From CAJXII01 sp965242915 (lineage in GTDB: Bacteria; Campylobacterota; Campylobacteria; Campylobacterales; Arcobacteraceae), in contig CBDETN010000010.1 in the NCBI GenBank assembly GCA_965242915.1, forward strand, positions 1 through 33,487: DNA of 33,487 bases, in the 5' to 3' direction. The notes below the pieces were generated by a model. It had not been told where the DNA came from and ran no database searches. It worked only from the letters and a program-made list of their open reading frames with translations. This document shows, in pieces, positions 1 through 8,104 of this stretch (position 1 is the first letter of the stretch; each line of letters begins with the position of its first letter). The translations under genes were made by a program, and so were the position numbers.

Positions 1-173
1 TATAAATATACTTTTTGAAGATTATTTTTCTTGTAGATTTCTTGCTCTTCTTTTGAGCTAAATTTACGACCACATTCATTGCATTTATATCTTTGAATTC
101 CATTTCTAATACTAATCTTTTTAGTATAATTTTTTAAGCAATATGGACAAGTTTTATTGTTTTTTACAGCCAT
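1..173 (-). CDS. Transposase N-terminus with zinc ribbon (partial)
   Basis: Partial coding region of 57 visible codons starting at ATG 173; the rest lies outside the window. Two CxxC knuckles are visible, CPYC near residues 9-12 and CNEC near residues 33-36, followed by GRKF. This is the usual zinc-ribbon head of Mutator-type and IS1595-like transposases and would bind the element's ends. No frameshift is seen in the visible part, but activity cannot be judged without the catalytic domain. Confidence 0.65.
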   Translation of the reverse strand, partial: MAVKNNKTCPYCLKNYTKKISIRNGIQRYKCNECGRKFSSKEEQEIYKKNNLQKVYL

Positions 174-230
174 GTGTAAATAAACCTTTTTTAACTCCTG
201 TAATATCGTAGTTAACTTAAGTTTTTAGAC

Positions 231-251
231 CTCTTAATTTTTCATTAAGCC
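231..251. repeat. Terminal repeat of the zinc-ribbon IS
   Basis: Read inward from the end (minus strand) the sequence is GGCTTAATGAAAAATTAAG. It recurs with one extra T at 29714-29735, directly after the transposase remnant of the second copy. In one copy it lies upstream of the gene and in the other downstream, as expected for terminal inverted repeats. Confidence 0.6.
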
Positions 252-361
252 AAACTACCAGTTGTTGTATTTATTTCATCTCACTTAAAATAAATTTTAC
301 CGTTTTTATCTGTTACAGTAAATAGTTTTTCATCAGGATTATATGGACATAATATCCCCCT
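252..361 (-). other. Unassigned remnant between two IS ends
   Basis: A 110-bp scrap between the zinc-ribbon IS end and the IS3 end. On the minus strand it keeps an open frame beginning CPYNPDEKLFTVTDKNGKIY, followed by FK, a TGA and DEINTTTGSLA. The TGA may be a decayed Trp codon. I do not recognise the protein. It may be what is left of the chromosomal gene originally downstream of gltX. Confidence 0.3.
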
Positions 362-518
362 TGTCAAGACCACTTAACTAAGTTTTCTTATTCCACCAAC
401 TCACGATACTTTTTGTAACAATTTACTATGTAAATTATTAATAGCTTTAAAATAAACTTCATTTGGAATCTTATTTCCAATAGATGAATGTAATCTTCTA
501 CTATTATATTTCTTTTAA
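362..518 (-). pseudogene. IS3-family transposase (orfB) 3' remnant
   Basis: Only the last ~36 codons of an IS3 orfB survive. The frame reads KKYNSRRLHSSIGNKIPNEV and ends at TGA 401-403. The YNxxRxHSSIG motif is the C-terminal signature of IS3 orfB proteins. The element end at 362 begins TGTCAAG, as does the other IS3 end at 12015. Everything 5' of this, including the DDE core, is missing. The remnant abuts the 3' end of gltX and supplies its final codons and stop in another frame. Confidence 0.7.
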
Positions 519-1919
519 TATCAACTCTTTATTAAAATTTACTTCAAGAGCTTTATTTATTCTCGTCTTTGTTTCATCAAAACCTAAAATAGCAATAATA
601 TCATATACAGAAGGTGCTTGAGTTCCACCTGTTAAAGCTATTCTAATTGGTTGAAATAGTTGTGGAAATTTTAAAGAGTTCTCTTCTATAAATGGTTTTG
701 TCACCGCTTCATAATCACAAGCAAGATGTAAAGTATCTTTATTACTTTCTAACATATCTAAATATGATTTTAGCATTAAAGAAGTACTTTCTTTTATAAA
801 CTTTCTTGAACCTTTTACTTCATAAGAAGTTGGGGTATCTAAAATTTTATTGATTGCCTCTTTTAATTCAACTAAAGTTTGAGCTCTCTGTTTTAATAAA
901 TCTAATAACATCTCTTTTTTATCATGTCCTTCTAAATGACAATCAAAAAATTCTAACTCTTTTGCTAATCTATCATTTGAAATATTTTTAATATAATGGG
1001 CATTTAACCATAATAATTTTTCTTCATTATATGCTGAAGCAGATTTATTTATATTATTTGGATCAAACAATTCTAACATCTCAGCCATTGAAAAAATTTC
1101 TTGATCTTTATTAGACCACCCAAGTCTAACTAAAAAGTTTAAAAGTGCTTCAGGAAGATAACCTAAATTCTTATAATCCATAACGTCCATAGCCCCATCT
1201 CTTTTAGACAGTTTCTTTCCATTAGGATTGTTAATCATAGGAACATGATAAAACTTTGGAACGTCAAAACCTAAAGCTTTATAAATTATAATTTGTTTAG
1301 AAGTATTAGTTAAATGATCATCCCCTCTAATTACATCAGTCATTCCCATTAAAGAATCATCAATTGCTACAACAAAGTTATATGTTGGCATTCCATTACT
1401 TCTAGCAATAACGAAATCATCAATTTCAATACAATTAAAACTCATATCTGATTTTACACCATCTTGAAAAGTAATAGCACCTTCTAAAGGTGTTCTCATT
1501 CTAACAACAGGTTCAATTCCAACAAGAGGTAATCCTTTAAAATCTCTATATTTTCCATCATATCTTGGCGTTTGTTTATTAGCCATTTGCTCTTCTCGTA
1601 AAGCTGTTAATTCTTCTTTACTCATATAACAATAATATGCTTTATCTTCATCAAGTAGTTGTTGTATATATTTTTTATAAATATTTAATCTTTTTGATTG
1701 ATACTCAACTTTACCATCATAATGAAGACCAACCCAATCAAAAGCTTTTAAAATTGCTTTCATTGCATCTTTATTATTTCTTTGAGTATCTGTATCTTCA
1801 ATTCTTAATCTAAACTCACCATGTGTTTTTTTTGCCCATAGATAACTATAAAGAGCTGTTCTTAAGCCCCCAATATGTAAATATCCTGTTGGGCTAGGTG
1901 CGAACCTTGTAACTGCCAT
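504..1919 (-). CDS. gltX: Glutamate--tRNA ligase
   Basis: Class I aminoacyl-tRNA synthetase that charges tRNA-Glu (in this phylum the two GltX paralogues may differ for tRNA-Gln) using ATP in the cytoplasm. The protein is 471 residues, normal for the family. The HIGH-type motif PSPTGYLHIGG lies near residues 8-18, the KMSKS-type motif KLSKRDG is in the middle, and a C-terminal anticodon-binding helical part follows. The start is ATG 1919, opening MAVTRFAPSPTG, with AAGGA a few bases upstream; a longer frame exists but has no family support. It is the last gene of the rlmN group. The final few codons and the TAA lie inside an IS3 remnant, so the native C-terminus was altered, probably without harm. 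Confidence 0.95.
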   Translation of the reverse strand: MAVTRFAPSPTGYLHIGGLRTALYSYLWAKKTHGEFRLRIEDTDTQRNNKDAMKAILKAFDWVGLHYDGKVEYQSKRLNIYKKYIQQLLDEDKAYYCYMSKEELTALREEQMANKQTPRYDGKYRDFKGLPLVGIEPVVRMRTPLEGAITFQDGVKSDMSFNCIEIDDFVIARSNGMPTYNFVVAIDDSLMGMTDVIRGDDHLTNTSKQIIIYKALGFDVPKFYHVPMINNPNGKKLSKRDGAMDVMDYKNLGYLPEALLNFLVRLGWSNKDQEIFSMAEMLELFDPNNINKSASAYNEEKLLWLNAHYIKNISNDRLAKELEFFDCHLEGHDKKEMLLDLLKQRAQTLVELKEAINKILDTPTSYEVKGSRKFIKESTSLMLKSYLDMLESNKDTLHLACDYEAVTKPFIEENSLKFPQLFQPIRIALTGGTQAPSVYDIIAILGFDETKTRINKALEVNFNKELILKEI

Positions 1920-1938
1920 ATTATTCCTTATACATATC

Positions 1939-2031
1939 TTATTTTTCTTTATAACTTTTAAAAAAACCAATTGCTGATGCAACTGCAACAATAACTATAA
2001 AAACTATCATAACAATATCAAGTATTTCCAT
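1939..2031 (-). CDS. 30-residue single-pass membrane protein
   Basis: A tiny ORF starting MEILDIVMIVFIVIVAVASA and ending GFFKSYKEK. It has one hydrophobic helix at about residues 4-24 and a short basic C-terminal tail, so an N-out/C-in orientation is likely. It has a good ribosome site (AAGGA, 5 nt before ATG) and its first codons overlap the last 14 nt of rlmN, which suggests translational coupling. From memory, Campylobacter jejuni has a small hydrophobic protein gene beside its rlmN homologue (the Cj1713/Cj1714 pair), so this may be a conserved family; I could not check. Function unknown. Confidence 0.65.
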   Translation of the reverse strand: MEILDIVMIVFIVIVAVASAIGFFKSYKEK

Positions 2032-3085
2032 CTGATTCCTTCTCTTTTAATTGACCACAGGCTGCAGAGATATCTAAGCCTTTTGATTCTCTAATTGTAC
2101 AAAACAATCCTTTGTTTATTAAAAAATCTTTGAATTTTATCATATCACTACTTTGTGGTCTTTTATATATCGTACCTAGATATGGATTAAAATAAATTAA
2201 GTTTACCTTTGCTTTTATTCCATTTAAAAGTTTCACTAATTTTCTAGCTGAGGCAATATCATCATTTTTATCTTTTATCACTAAATATTCAAACATAGCT
2301 TTTTGTCTGGCATCAATAGGAAAAGCTTTAACAGCATCTATTATTGACTGTATATTATAAGCTTTATTTATAGGTATTAATTTACTTCTTAGTTCATCAT
2401 CAACTGCATGTAAAGAGATAGCTAACTGTATACCTAAATCTTCTTCTCCTAATTTTTTAATCTTTGAAGAGATTCCAGAAGTTGATACAGTCTGCCTTCT
2501 TCTATTTATACTAAGACCTTCTTCTTCTGAAAATATCTTTACAGAATGAACAAAGTTTTTATAATTATCAAGAGGTTCACCCATTCCCATATAAACTATA
2601 TTTAAAGATTTATTTTCAGCTATTTGCTTATCTCTTTTGATTTGTACAATTTGATCTACAATCTCACCTACTGTAAGATTTCTTACAAAACCACCTTTAG
2701 CAGTAAGACAAAAAGTACACCCTACTTTACACCCTACTTGTGAAGAGATACACACAGTATACTTTTCACTTCTTTCAATCATCCCATCTTTATTTATCTT
2801 TTTCTTTTTCATCAATAAGAGAACAGTTTCAATAGTATGACCATCTTCTAGTACAAATAGATATTTGATACTTCCATCAATACTTTTTTCTTTTTTTATA
2901 ACCTTAAGAATATTAAGAGCATAGTTTTCTTTTAAATTTTTTTTTAGCTCATTTGGGATATTTTTCATATCATCGTAAGATGTTATGTACTTCTTATATA
3001 TCCAATTATATACTTGTTTGGCTCTAAAAGATGGTTTTAATTGTGTTTTTAATTCTTCTAAAGTGAAATCATATATTGATTGCAA
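2018..3085 (-). CDS. rlmN: Dual-specificity RNA methyltransferase RlmN
   Basis: Radical-SAM enzyme that methylates C2 of an adenosine in 23S rRNA (A2503 in E. coli numbering) and of A37 in some tRNAs. The protein is 355 residues, typical length. The cluster motif CxxxCxxC reads CKVGCTFC near residues 118-125. The GEPLDN motif follows near residues 168-173, and a late Cys in SAACGQ fits the catalytic methyl-carrier cysteine. The N-terminal part carries the family's tRNA/rRNA accessory domain (FRAKQVYNWIYKK). The gene overlaps the small membrane protein and lies upstream of gltX on the same strand. It starts at ATG 3085 after AAGGAATA. Confidence 0.95.
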   Translation of the reverse strand: MQSIYDFTLEELKTQLKPSFRAKQVYNWIYKKYITSYDDMKNIPNELKKNLKENYALNILKVIKKEKSIDGSIKYLFVLEDGHTIETVLLLMKKKKINKDGMIERSEKYTVCISSQVGCKVGCTFCLTAKGGFVRNLTVGEIVDQIVQIKRDKQIAENKSLNIVYMGMGEPLDNYKNFVHSVKIFSEEEGLSINRRRQTVSTSGISSKIKKLGEEDLGIQLAISLHAVDDELRSKLIPINKAYNIQSIIDAVKAFPIDARQKAMFEYLVIKDKNDDIASARKLVKLLNGIKAKVNLIYFNPYLGTIYKRPQSSDMIKFKDFLINKGLFCTIRESKGLDISAACGQLKEKESDGNT

Positions 3086-3314
3086 TTTATTCCTTTTTTC
3101 GTTTTTATATTAGTTCTATATTTTTTTCTTAACTTTTCTTGTTTTTATTTTTGAGTTTCATGGATACTACGTATCCATATCTCTTGTTTGGGCTTCTATT
3201 ATTTTGGCTGTAATGTTTCTCGAGCTTCGTAGGTACAAGCACACCACTTTGCTTTCAACATCTGAAAACGTGAAGCCGTTCACATTTTCTTTACGATGTT
3301 TCACGTGAAACATT
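3086..3314. other. Dyad-rich intergenic region with a parS site
   Basis: A 229-bp gap between the nucleoside phosphorylase-like gene and rlmN, both on the minus strand. It holds a perfect parS (3297-3312), a 5+5 bp dyad GTGAAgccgTTCAC (3270-3283) that extends through one mismatch to 11 bp per arm (3264-3289), and a perfect hairpin ATGGATAC-tac-GTATCCAT (3160-3178). No T-tract follows the hairpins on either strand, so I do not call a terminator. The rlmN promoter must lie here, but I cannot place it with confidence. Confidence 0.6.
3297..3312. promoter_or_regulatory. parS: parS centromere site 1
   Basis: The sequence TGTTTCACGTGAAACA is the exact 16-bp palindromic chromosomal parS consensus bound by ParB/Spo0J. 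It lies 2 bp outside the stop of the gene at 3315-3854. A second perfect copy is at 8731-8746. Chromosomal parS sites normally cluster near the replication origin and nucleate the ParB-CTP sliding clamp for segregation. The parAB genes are not in this window. Confidence 0.9.
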
Positions 3315-3854
3315 CTATTCTTTTATTATCTTTTTATCTAATAAATACTTTATAAGTCTTCTCATAGCTTCTTCATGATTCTTTATAAAATCTTTGTGCG
3401 CATTTTTATTTGCGTAATTAGTAATTACAAAGATTCCTGCTACTGGTATTTCAAATTCCTTTGCAACTTGCAAGATTGAAAAGAATTCCATATTTTCTAT
3501 TCCTATTGCATAGGCTTCAAACTTTTTTGTTAACTCTTCATTTGTTGAAATATAGTTTGAACTATTAACAATAGTATCATTTCTTGCCATCTTATTTTCA
3601 GACTCTAATACATTATCTAAAGGAGTATATGAATCATTTGATAAAAAAGATAATTCCAAATTTGATGCTCTTTTAGACTCAATAATATCGAATATTTCGT
3701 GATTACCATAGCTCCCTGCACTACCTATAAAAAGTATAAAGTTTGGTTTATTAAATAAACAATGTCTTGTTAGATTAATAGCAGACTCTATTAGCCCTAC
3801 ACCAATTATTTCTGCAAATTTAAAGGTTTCTTTTCTTCCTGCACAAATAATCAT
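3315..3854 (-). CDS. Nucleoside phosphorylase-like protein
   Basis: A 179-residue cytoplasmic protein resembling the PNP/UDP phosphorylase and MTA/SAH nucleosidase superfamily, which cleaves purine nucleosides. Supporting features are a GSAGSYG phosphate-loop-like motif near residues 44-50 and IENMEFFSI near residues 118-126, matching the family's E-x-M-E ribose-binding segment. It is shorter than typical members (about 230 residues), so a noncanonical or trimmed enzyme is possible. Its ATG overlaps the stop of the upstream SIMPL gene by 4 bp (ATGA), indicating coupling. The substrate cannot be told from sequence. It is the last gene of the hisF group. Confidence 0.65.
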   Translation of the reverse strand: MIICAGRKETFKFAEIIGVGLIESAINLTRHCLFNKPNFILFIGSAGSYGNHEIFDIIESKRASNLELSFLSNDSYTPLDNVLESENKMARNDTIVNSSNYISTNEELTKKFEAYAIGIENMEFFSILQVAKEFEIPVAGIFVITNYANKNAHKDFIKNHEEAMRRLIKYLLDKKIIKE

Positions 3855-4522
3855 TTACAATCCAATATATAACTAGAGTTTATTTGTATTTTTTCTTGAT
3901 TAGTTTCTGGAATAGGGATAGAACTGCTTGGAACTGATACACTTGCGTAAGTCATTCTATTTCTAATTGGATAAGAAACTCTTAAGGTATTTATATTTAT
4001 CTCTTCAGCTGTACAGTTCTTATTTAGATCTGATGATAAGGTTTTTGAATAACGTGTAATCCAATTTATAGCTTCTAATCTTAATAAATCTAAAATAATA
4101 TTAAAAGTATCTTTTTTCACAGTCCAAAAAAGATTATTAACAGAGATTGTTGTATCTCTATTTGTTTTAAGTTTTATAAGATCAGCAATAAAGTCATTCA
4201 CGTCTTTTGCTTTATATGCATTTACTTTATATCTTAATTCTCCAATATAGCCAGTAATTTTTGGGGTGTTACTTGAGTACCTATATTTTGGACGAATATT
4301 GAATGTACCTAATCTTTTTTCTACTTTATCATTTTGCTTTATTTTCTTGTTAAAAACTTCAAGACGATTACTTATAAGAGCCTCGTTATCATCTGTAATA
4401 CTAACAGTAATATATGAACTTAAAATATCATGTTGTAACTCTTTTGAAAAATCTTTATTGAATTTTAACTCAAAAGAAAATGTACAAATTGGTAAAATCA
4501 TAAATAGTTTTAATAATTTCAT
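3851..4522 (-). CDS. Exported SIMPL-domain (DUF541-like) protein
   Basis: A 223-residue protein with a clear signal peptide (MKLLKLFMILPICTFSFE, cleavage probably near residue 17) and no other membrane segment, so probably periplasmic. The mature part has the pattern of SIMPL/DUF541 proteins: opposed beta-strand stretches, many Asn and Ser residues, and the VSYPIRNRMTYASVSVP segment. No enzymatic motif is visible and the role of the family is poorly defined. It lies 1 bp after hisF and overlaps the phosphorylase-like gene by 4 bp. The family call rests on overall resemblance rather than a diagnostic motif. Confidence 0.5.
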   Translation of the reverse strand: MKLLKLFMILPICTFSFELKFNKDFSKELQHDILSSYITVSITDDNEALISNRLEVFNKKIKQNDKVEKRLGTFNIRPKYRYSSNTPKITGYIGELRYKVNAYKAKDVNDFIADLIKLKTNRDTTISVNNLFWTVKKDTFNIILDLLRLEAINWITRYSKTLSSDLNKNCTAEEININTLRVSYPIRNRMTYASVSVPSSSIPIPETNQEKIQINSSYILDCK

Positions 4523-4523
4523 T

Positions 4524-5285
4524 TTAAATCCTTACTGAAATATTGTTATCTTTTAGATAATGCTTTAATTCCATAATATCAATTTCTTTAAAATGAAAAA
4601 TTGATGCTGCTAATGTTGCACTTGCTCCACATTCAAAAGCTTCTTTCATATGTTCCATAGTTCCAGCACCCCCACTAGCAATTATAGGGATATCAAGCAT
4701 TGAAGAAATTTGACCAATAATATTTAGCTCAAAACCTGTTTTAGCGCCATCTGTATCCATAGAAGTTAAAAGTATTTCACCAGCGCCTCTATCATAAACT
4801 TCTTTTGCCCAAATCAAAGCATCAAGTCCAGTATCCTCTCTACCGCCTTTTACAAAAACATGATAAGAACCATCTTGGACTTTTTTAACATCTATTGCGA
4901 CTACAATACATTGTGATCCAAATCTTTTTGCACTTTGGTTAATAAAGTCTGGATTTGCAACTGCTGAAGAGTTTATTGATACTTTATCACATCCAACATT
5001 GAGTAGTTTATAGATATCTTCAAGCTTTCTAATCCCTCCACCAACTGTTAAAGGAATAAAGACTTCTTTTGCAACATCTTTTACAATATCAACTATAGTA
5101 TCCCTATTTTCGTGACTTGCTGCAATATCAAGGAAAGTGATTTCATCTGCGCCTTCGTTGTTATATCTTTTTGCAACCTCTACAGGATCACCCGCATCAC
5201 GAAGCCCAACAAAATTTACACCTTTAACAACTCTTCCATCTTTTACATCTAAACATGGAATAATTCTTTTTGCAAAATAACTCAA
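4524..5285 (-). CDS. hisF: Imidazole glycerol phosphate synthase subunit HisF
   Basis: Cyclase subunit of the HisH-HisF complex. It converts PRFAR and HisH-derived ammonia to imidazole glycerol phosphate and AICAR in histidine synthesis. The 253-residue TIM barrel is full length. The catalytic aspartates are visible in CLDV near residue 12 and AIDV near residue 132, and the phosphate-binding loops are VGGGIR and ASGGAG. The start is an unusual TTG (5283-5285), supported by the conserved MSYFAKRIIPCLDV start and by AAGGAT upstream. hisH and other his genes are not nearby. It is divergent from rsmA and heads the hisF - SIMPL - phosphorylase group. Confidence 0.95.
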   Translation of the reverse strand: MSYFAKRIIPCLDVKDGRVVKGVNFVGLRDAGDPVEVAKRYNNEGADEITFLDIAASHENRDTIVDIVKDVAKEVFIPLTVGGGIRKLEDIYKLLNVGCDKVSINSSAVANPDFINQSAKRFGSQCIVVAIDVKKVQDGSYHVFVKGGREDTGLDALIWAKEVYDRGAGEILLTSMDTDGAKTGFELNIIGQISSMLDIPIIASGGAGTMEHMKEAFECGASATLAASIFHFKEIDIMELKHYLKDNNISVRI

Positions 5286-5363
5286 TATATATCCTTATTT
5301 GCTCTATTTTAGGAATTTATATTATCTAATTGTAAGTTAAAAACAGATATACTTCTAATTCGT
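5286..5363. promoter_or_regulatory. Divergent hisF / rsmA promoter region
   Basis: A 78-bp AT-rich gap between divergent genes. For rsmA, a -10-like TATACT at 5348-5353 ends only 10 nt before the ATG, and there is no Shine-Dalgarno before it, so the transcript may be leaderless or nearly so. An alternative -10, TATATT, is at 5318-5323. For hisF, AAGGAT precedes the TTG. No convincing -35 box is visible, which is usual for sigma-70 promoters of this phylum. Confidence 0.45.
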
Positions 5364-6164
5364 ATGAAAAATATAAAAGCAAAAAAGAGATTTGGACAAA
5401 ATTTCTTAAAAGATAATAGCGTTTTAACGAGGATTATCCAATCGATGCCCCATAACAAGAACCACCTAGTGGAGATAGGGCCTGGATTAGGTGATTTGAC
5501 AAAAAAATTAGTCAAGTACAAAGATACGACTGCATATGAAGTCGATATTGATTTAATCAGTATATTAGAGTCAAAATTTGCAATAGAACTAGAAAACAAG
5601 CATTTTAAACTTATCCACACAGATGTGTTAGAAGCTTGGAATAGAAATGGTAGTTTACATGAAACAAAATATGATTTAATCGCAAATCTACCATATTATA
5701 TTGCAACAAACATTATATTAAGAGCATATGAAGATGATAATTGTGAGAATATTATTGTAATGGTTCAAAAAGAAGTAGCTTTAAAATTTTCTGCAAATGT
5801 TAATGATAAAGAGTACTCTTCTCTTGGAGTAATTACACAATTACAATCAAAAGAATCAAGGATACTATTTGATGTCCCTCCTGAATCTTTTGATCCTCCT
5901 CCTAAAGTTACGTCTTCAATACTTCATATATTAAAAGATGAAAGTAAAGCACTAGATAAGGTTTTTTTGAAGTTTTTAAAGGTTTGTTTTTCGCAACCAA
6001 GAAAAAAACTATTTAAAAATATCTCTTCTATTGTTAATAAAGATATTTTATCTGATATTTATGTTGAACTTAATTTAATTGAAACTCTACGACCACATCA
6101 AGTAAGCGCATCTTTGTATAGCCAACTCTATACAAAGGTAAAGAATGGAAAACAACCAAAATAG
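5364..6164 (+). CDS. rsmA: 16S rRNA (adenine1518/1519-N6)-dimethyltransferase
   Basis: RsmA/KsgA uses SAM to dimethylate two adjacent adenosines in the 3' hairpin of 16S rRNA late in 30S assembly. The 266-residue protein opens with the family signature AKKRFGQNFL, has the SAM-binding VEIGPGLGDLT near residue 37-47 and the catalytic NLPYY near residue 110-114, followed by the C-terminal helical domain (QPRKKLFKN). The start at ATG 5364 has no ribosome site. It is the first gene of the six-gene operon and overlaps rnj by 20 bp. From memory, ksgA and rnj are also adjacent and near the origin in C. jejuni (Cj1711c, Cj1710c). Confidence 0.95.
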   Translation: MKNIKAKKRFGQNFLKDNSVLTRIIQSMPHNKNHLVEIGPGLGDLTKKLVKYKDTTAYEVDIDLISILESKFAIELENKHFKLIHTDVLEAWNRNGSLHETKYDLIANLPYYIATNIILRAYEDDNCENIIVMVQKEVALKFSANVNDKEYSSLGVITQLQSKESRILFDVPPESFDPPPKVTSSILHILKDESKALDKVFLKFLKVCFSQPRKKLFKNISSIVNKDILSDIYVELNLIETLRPHQVSASLYSQLYTKVKNGKQPK

Positions 6165-8094
6165 CAATCAAAATGATATAGTCAAAAAAGAGGAACCAAA
6201 AAAACAAACAAGTGAACCTCTAAATAAAAATAATGAAAATCAGCCACCAGTGGCAAAAGCTAGCAATGAAAAGAAACCTTATAATAAAAAAAGAAACCCA
6301 AACAATAGTAGGGCAAAAACTCATAATAGTAGAACAAATTCTACATGGATAAATGAATTACGAAAAGCTCATGTAGTAAATGAAAAAATTCATAAAGAAA
6401 GATTAAATCCACATAATAAATTAAATCTATCTACAAATGCAAAAGTTAGAATCACTCCTCTTGGAGGATTAGGTGAAATTGGTGGAAATATGATGGTTAT
6501 TGAAACTGATACGAGTGCAATAATTATTGATGTAGGAATGAGTTTCCCTGATGATGATATGCATGGTGTGGATATTTTAATTCCAGATTTTACATATATT
6601 AGACAAATTAAAGATAAAATCAAAGGAGTAGTAATTACTCATGGACATGAAGATCATATTGGTGCGATTCCATACATGTTTAAAGAATTACAATTTCCAA
6701 TTTATGGAACATCATTACCATTAGAAATGATTGGATCAAAATTTGATGAACATAAAATTAGAGAATATAGATCTTTATTTAGACTAATTCAAAAAAGAGT
6801 TCCAGTTAAAATTGGAGATTTTGAAGTAGAATGGATTCATATAACTCACTCTATTATAGATGCTTCATCTTTAGCTATTAAAACTGAAGCTGGAACAATT
6901 ATTCATACAGGTGACTTTAAAATTGATCATACTCCAATTGATGGCTTCCCAACAGATTTACATAGATTTGCACATTATGGAGAAGAAGGTGTTTTACTAT
7001 TATTATCTGATTCTACTAATTCACATTCACCAGGTTTTACAAAATCTGAAAAAACTGTAGGTCCTACTTTTGATAGACTTTTTGCAAACGCAAAAGGAAG
7101 AGTAATTATGTCAACATTCTCTTCAAATATTCATAGAGTTTATCAAGCAATTGATCGTGGTATTAAACATGGGAGAAAAGTCTGTGTTATTGGAAGATCA
7201 ATGGAAAAAAATCTAGATTTAGCAATGAGTCTTGGATATATTAAATTTCCTAAAGATCAATTTATTGAAGCACATGAAGTAAATAAATATAAAGATGATG
7301 AAATCTTAATAGTTACAACTGGTTCACAAGGTGAGCCAATGAGTGCATTATATAGAATGTCGATTCATGAACATAGACATATTAAAATTAAGCCAGGAGA
7401 TCAAATAATTTTATCTGCAAAAGCAATTCCTGGAAATGAAGCAAGTGTTTCAGCTATTTTAAATCAACTTTTAAAAGCTGGTGCAAAAGTAGCATATAAA
7501 GATTTTACAGAAATTCATGTATCTGGACATGCGGCACAAGAAGAGCAAAAACTGATGTTAAGATTAGTTAAACCAAAATTCTTTATGCCAATTCATGGTG
7601 AATATAACCATGCTTTAAAACATGCAGAAACTGGAATTGCTTGTGGAGTATTAGAGAGAAATACTTATATTATGAGTGATGGAGAACAAATTGAAGTTAC
7701 TCCTAAATATCTTAAAAAAGTAAAATCAATTAAAACAGGGAAAGTTTATATTGATAACCAATTAAACAATAAAATTGCAGATGATATTATTATTGATAGA
7801 CAAACTATGGCAAATGAAGGTGTTGTTATGATTGTTGCTCAAATAAATGCAAATGATAGAAAAATGGAACAAAGACCGAGAGTTTCGTCTTTTGGATTAG
7901 TGCCAGATAAATTAGATAAAGCATTTTCTAAAGAAATTGAAGACTTATTAGTAATATTTCTTGCAAATGCAAGAGAAGGTATTTTTAAGAATAACAGAGT
8001 CTTTGAAGATGAAATTAGAAAAGTTGTAAGAAAACACTGTATAAGAAAATATAAAAAATACCCAATGATTGTACCTACACTATTTGTTCAATAA
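6145..8094 (+). CDS. rnj: Ribonuclease J
   Basis: Metallo-beta-lactamase/beta-CASP ribonuclease with 5'-3' exonuclease and endonuclease activity, the main RNA decay enzyme in bacteria lacking RNase E. The protein is 649 residues. The first ~95 residues are a low-complexity Asn/Lys/Pro-rich extension, as reported for Helicobacter RNase J. The metal motif HGHEDHIG follows near residues 170-177. The remaining zinc ligands are in THSIID and HTGDF, and the beta-CASP region and C-terminal domain (ISGHA-like VSGHAAQEEQ, PIHGEY) are intact. It starts inside the end of rsmA, so translation is probably coupled; GTAAAGAATGG gives only a weak ribosome site. Confidence 0.95.
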   Translation: MENNQNSNQNDIVKKEEPKKQTSEPLNKNNENQPPVAKASNEKKPYNKKRNPNNSRAKTHNSRTNSTWINELRKAHVVNEKIHKERLNPHNKLNLSTNAKVRITPLGGLGEIGGNMMVIETDTSAIIIDVGMSFPDDDMHGVDILIPDFTYIRQIKDKIKGVVITHGHEDHIGAIPYMFKELQFPIYGTSLPLEMIGSKFDEHKIREYRSLFRLIQKRVPVKIGDFEVEWIHITHSIIDASSLAIKTEAGTIIHTGDFKIDHTPIDGFPTDLHRFAHYGEEGVLLLLSDSTNSHSPGFTKSEKTVGPTFDRLFANAKGRVIMSTFSSNIHRVYQAIDRGIKHGRKVCVIGRSMEKNLDLAMSLGYIKFPKDQFIEAHEVNKYKDDEILIVTTGSQGEPMSALYRMSIHEHRHIKIKPGDQIILSAKAIPGNEASVSAILNQLLKAGAKVAYKDFTEIHVSGHAAQEEQKLMLRLVKPKFFMPIHGEYNHALKHAETGIACGVLERNTYIMSDGEQIEVTPKYLKKVKSIKTGKVYIDNQLNNKIADDIIIDRQTMANEGVVMIVAQINANDRKMEQRPRVSSFGLVPDKLDKAFSKEIEDLLVIFLANAREGIFKNNRVFEDEIRKVVRKHCIRKYKKYPMIVPTLFVQ

Positions 8095-8104
8095 GGATAA
8101 TAAA

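Larger units (their letters stand above)
1..251 (-). mobile_element. Zinc-ribbon Mutator-type IS, 5' end, cut by the window edge
   Basis: The right-hand (5') end of an insertion sequence that continues beyond the left edge. It contains the start of a transposase (1-173) and a terminal repeat (231-251). The same terminal sequence follows the transposase remnant at 29714-29735, which is what defines the element's end. The C-terminal piece at 13150-13557 probably belongs to the same family. The link between this N-terminal piece and those C-terminal pieces is inferred from the shared terminal repeat and from family architecture. Confidence 0.6.

Noticed and set aside
4266..4538. Plus-strand frame of 90 codons opposite the SIMPL gene
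   Set aside because: Lies fully opposite a gene with a signal peptide and tight operon spacing. No ribosome site and composition of a complement-strand shadow. The same applies to the other frames opposite rsmA, rnj, kdsD, rarA and the transposases.
5611..5619. TTATCCACA, a perfect E. coli-type DnaA box, inside rsmA
   Set aside because: A single 9-mer in 33 kb of AT-rich DNA is easily chance. There is no cluster of boxes, no AT-rich unwinding element, and no dnaA or dnaN nearby, so it is not called an origin.
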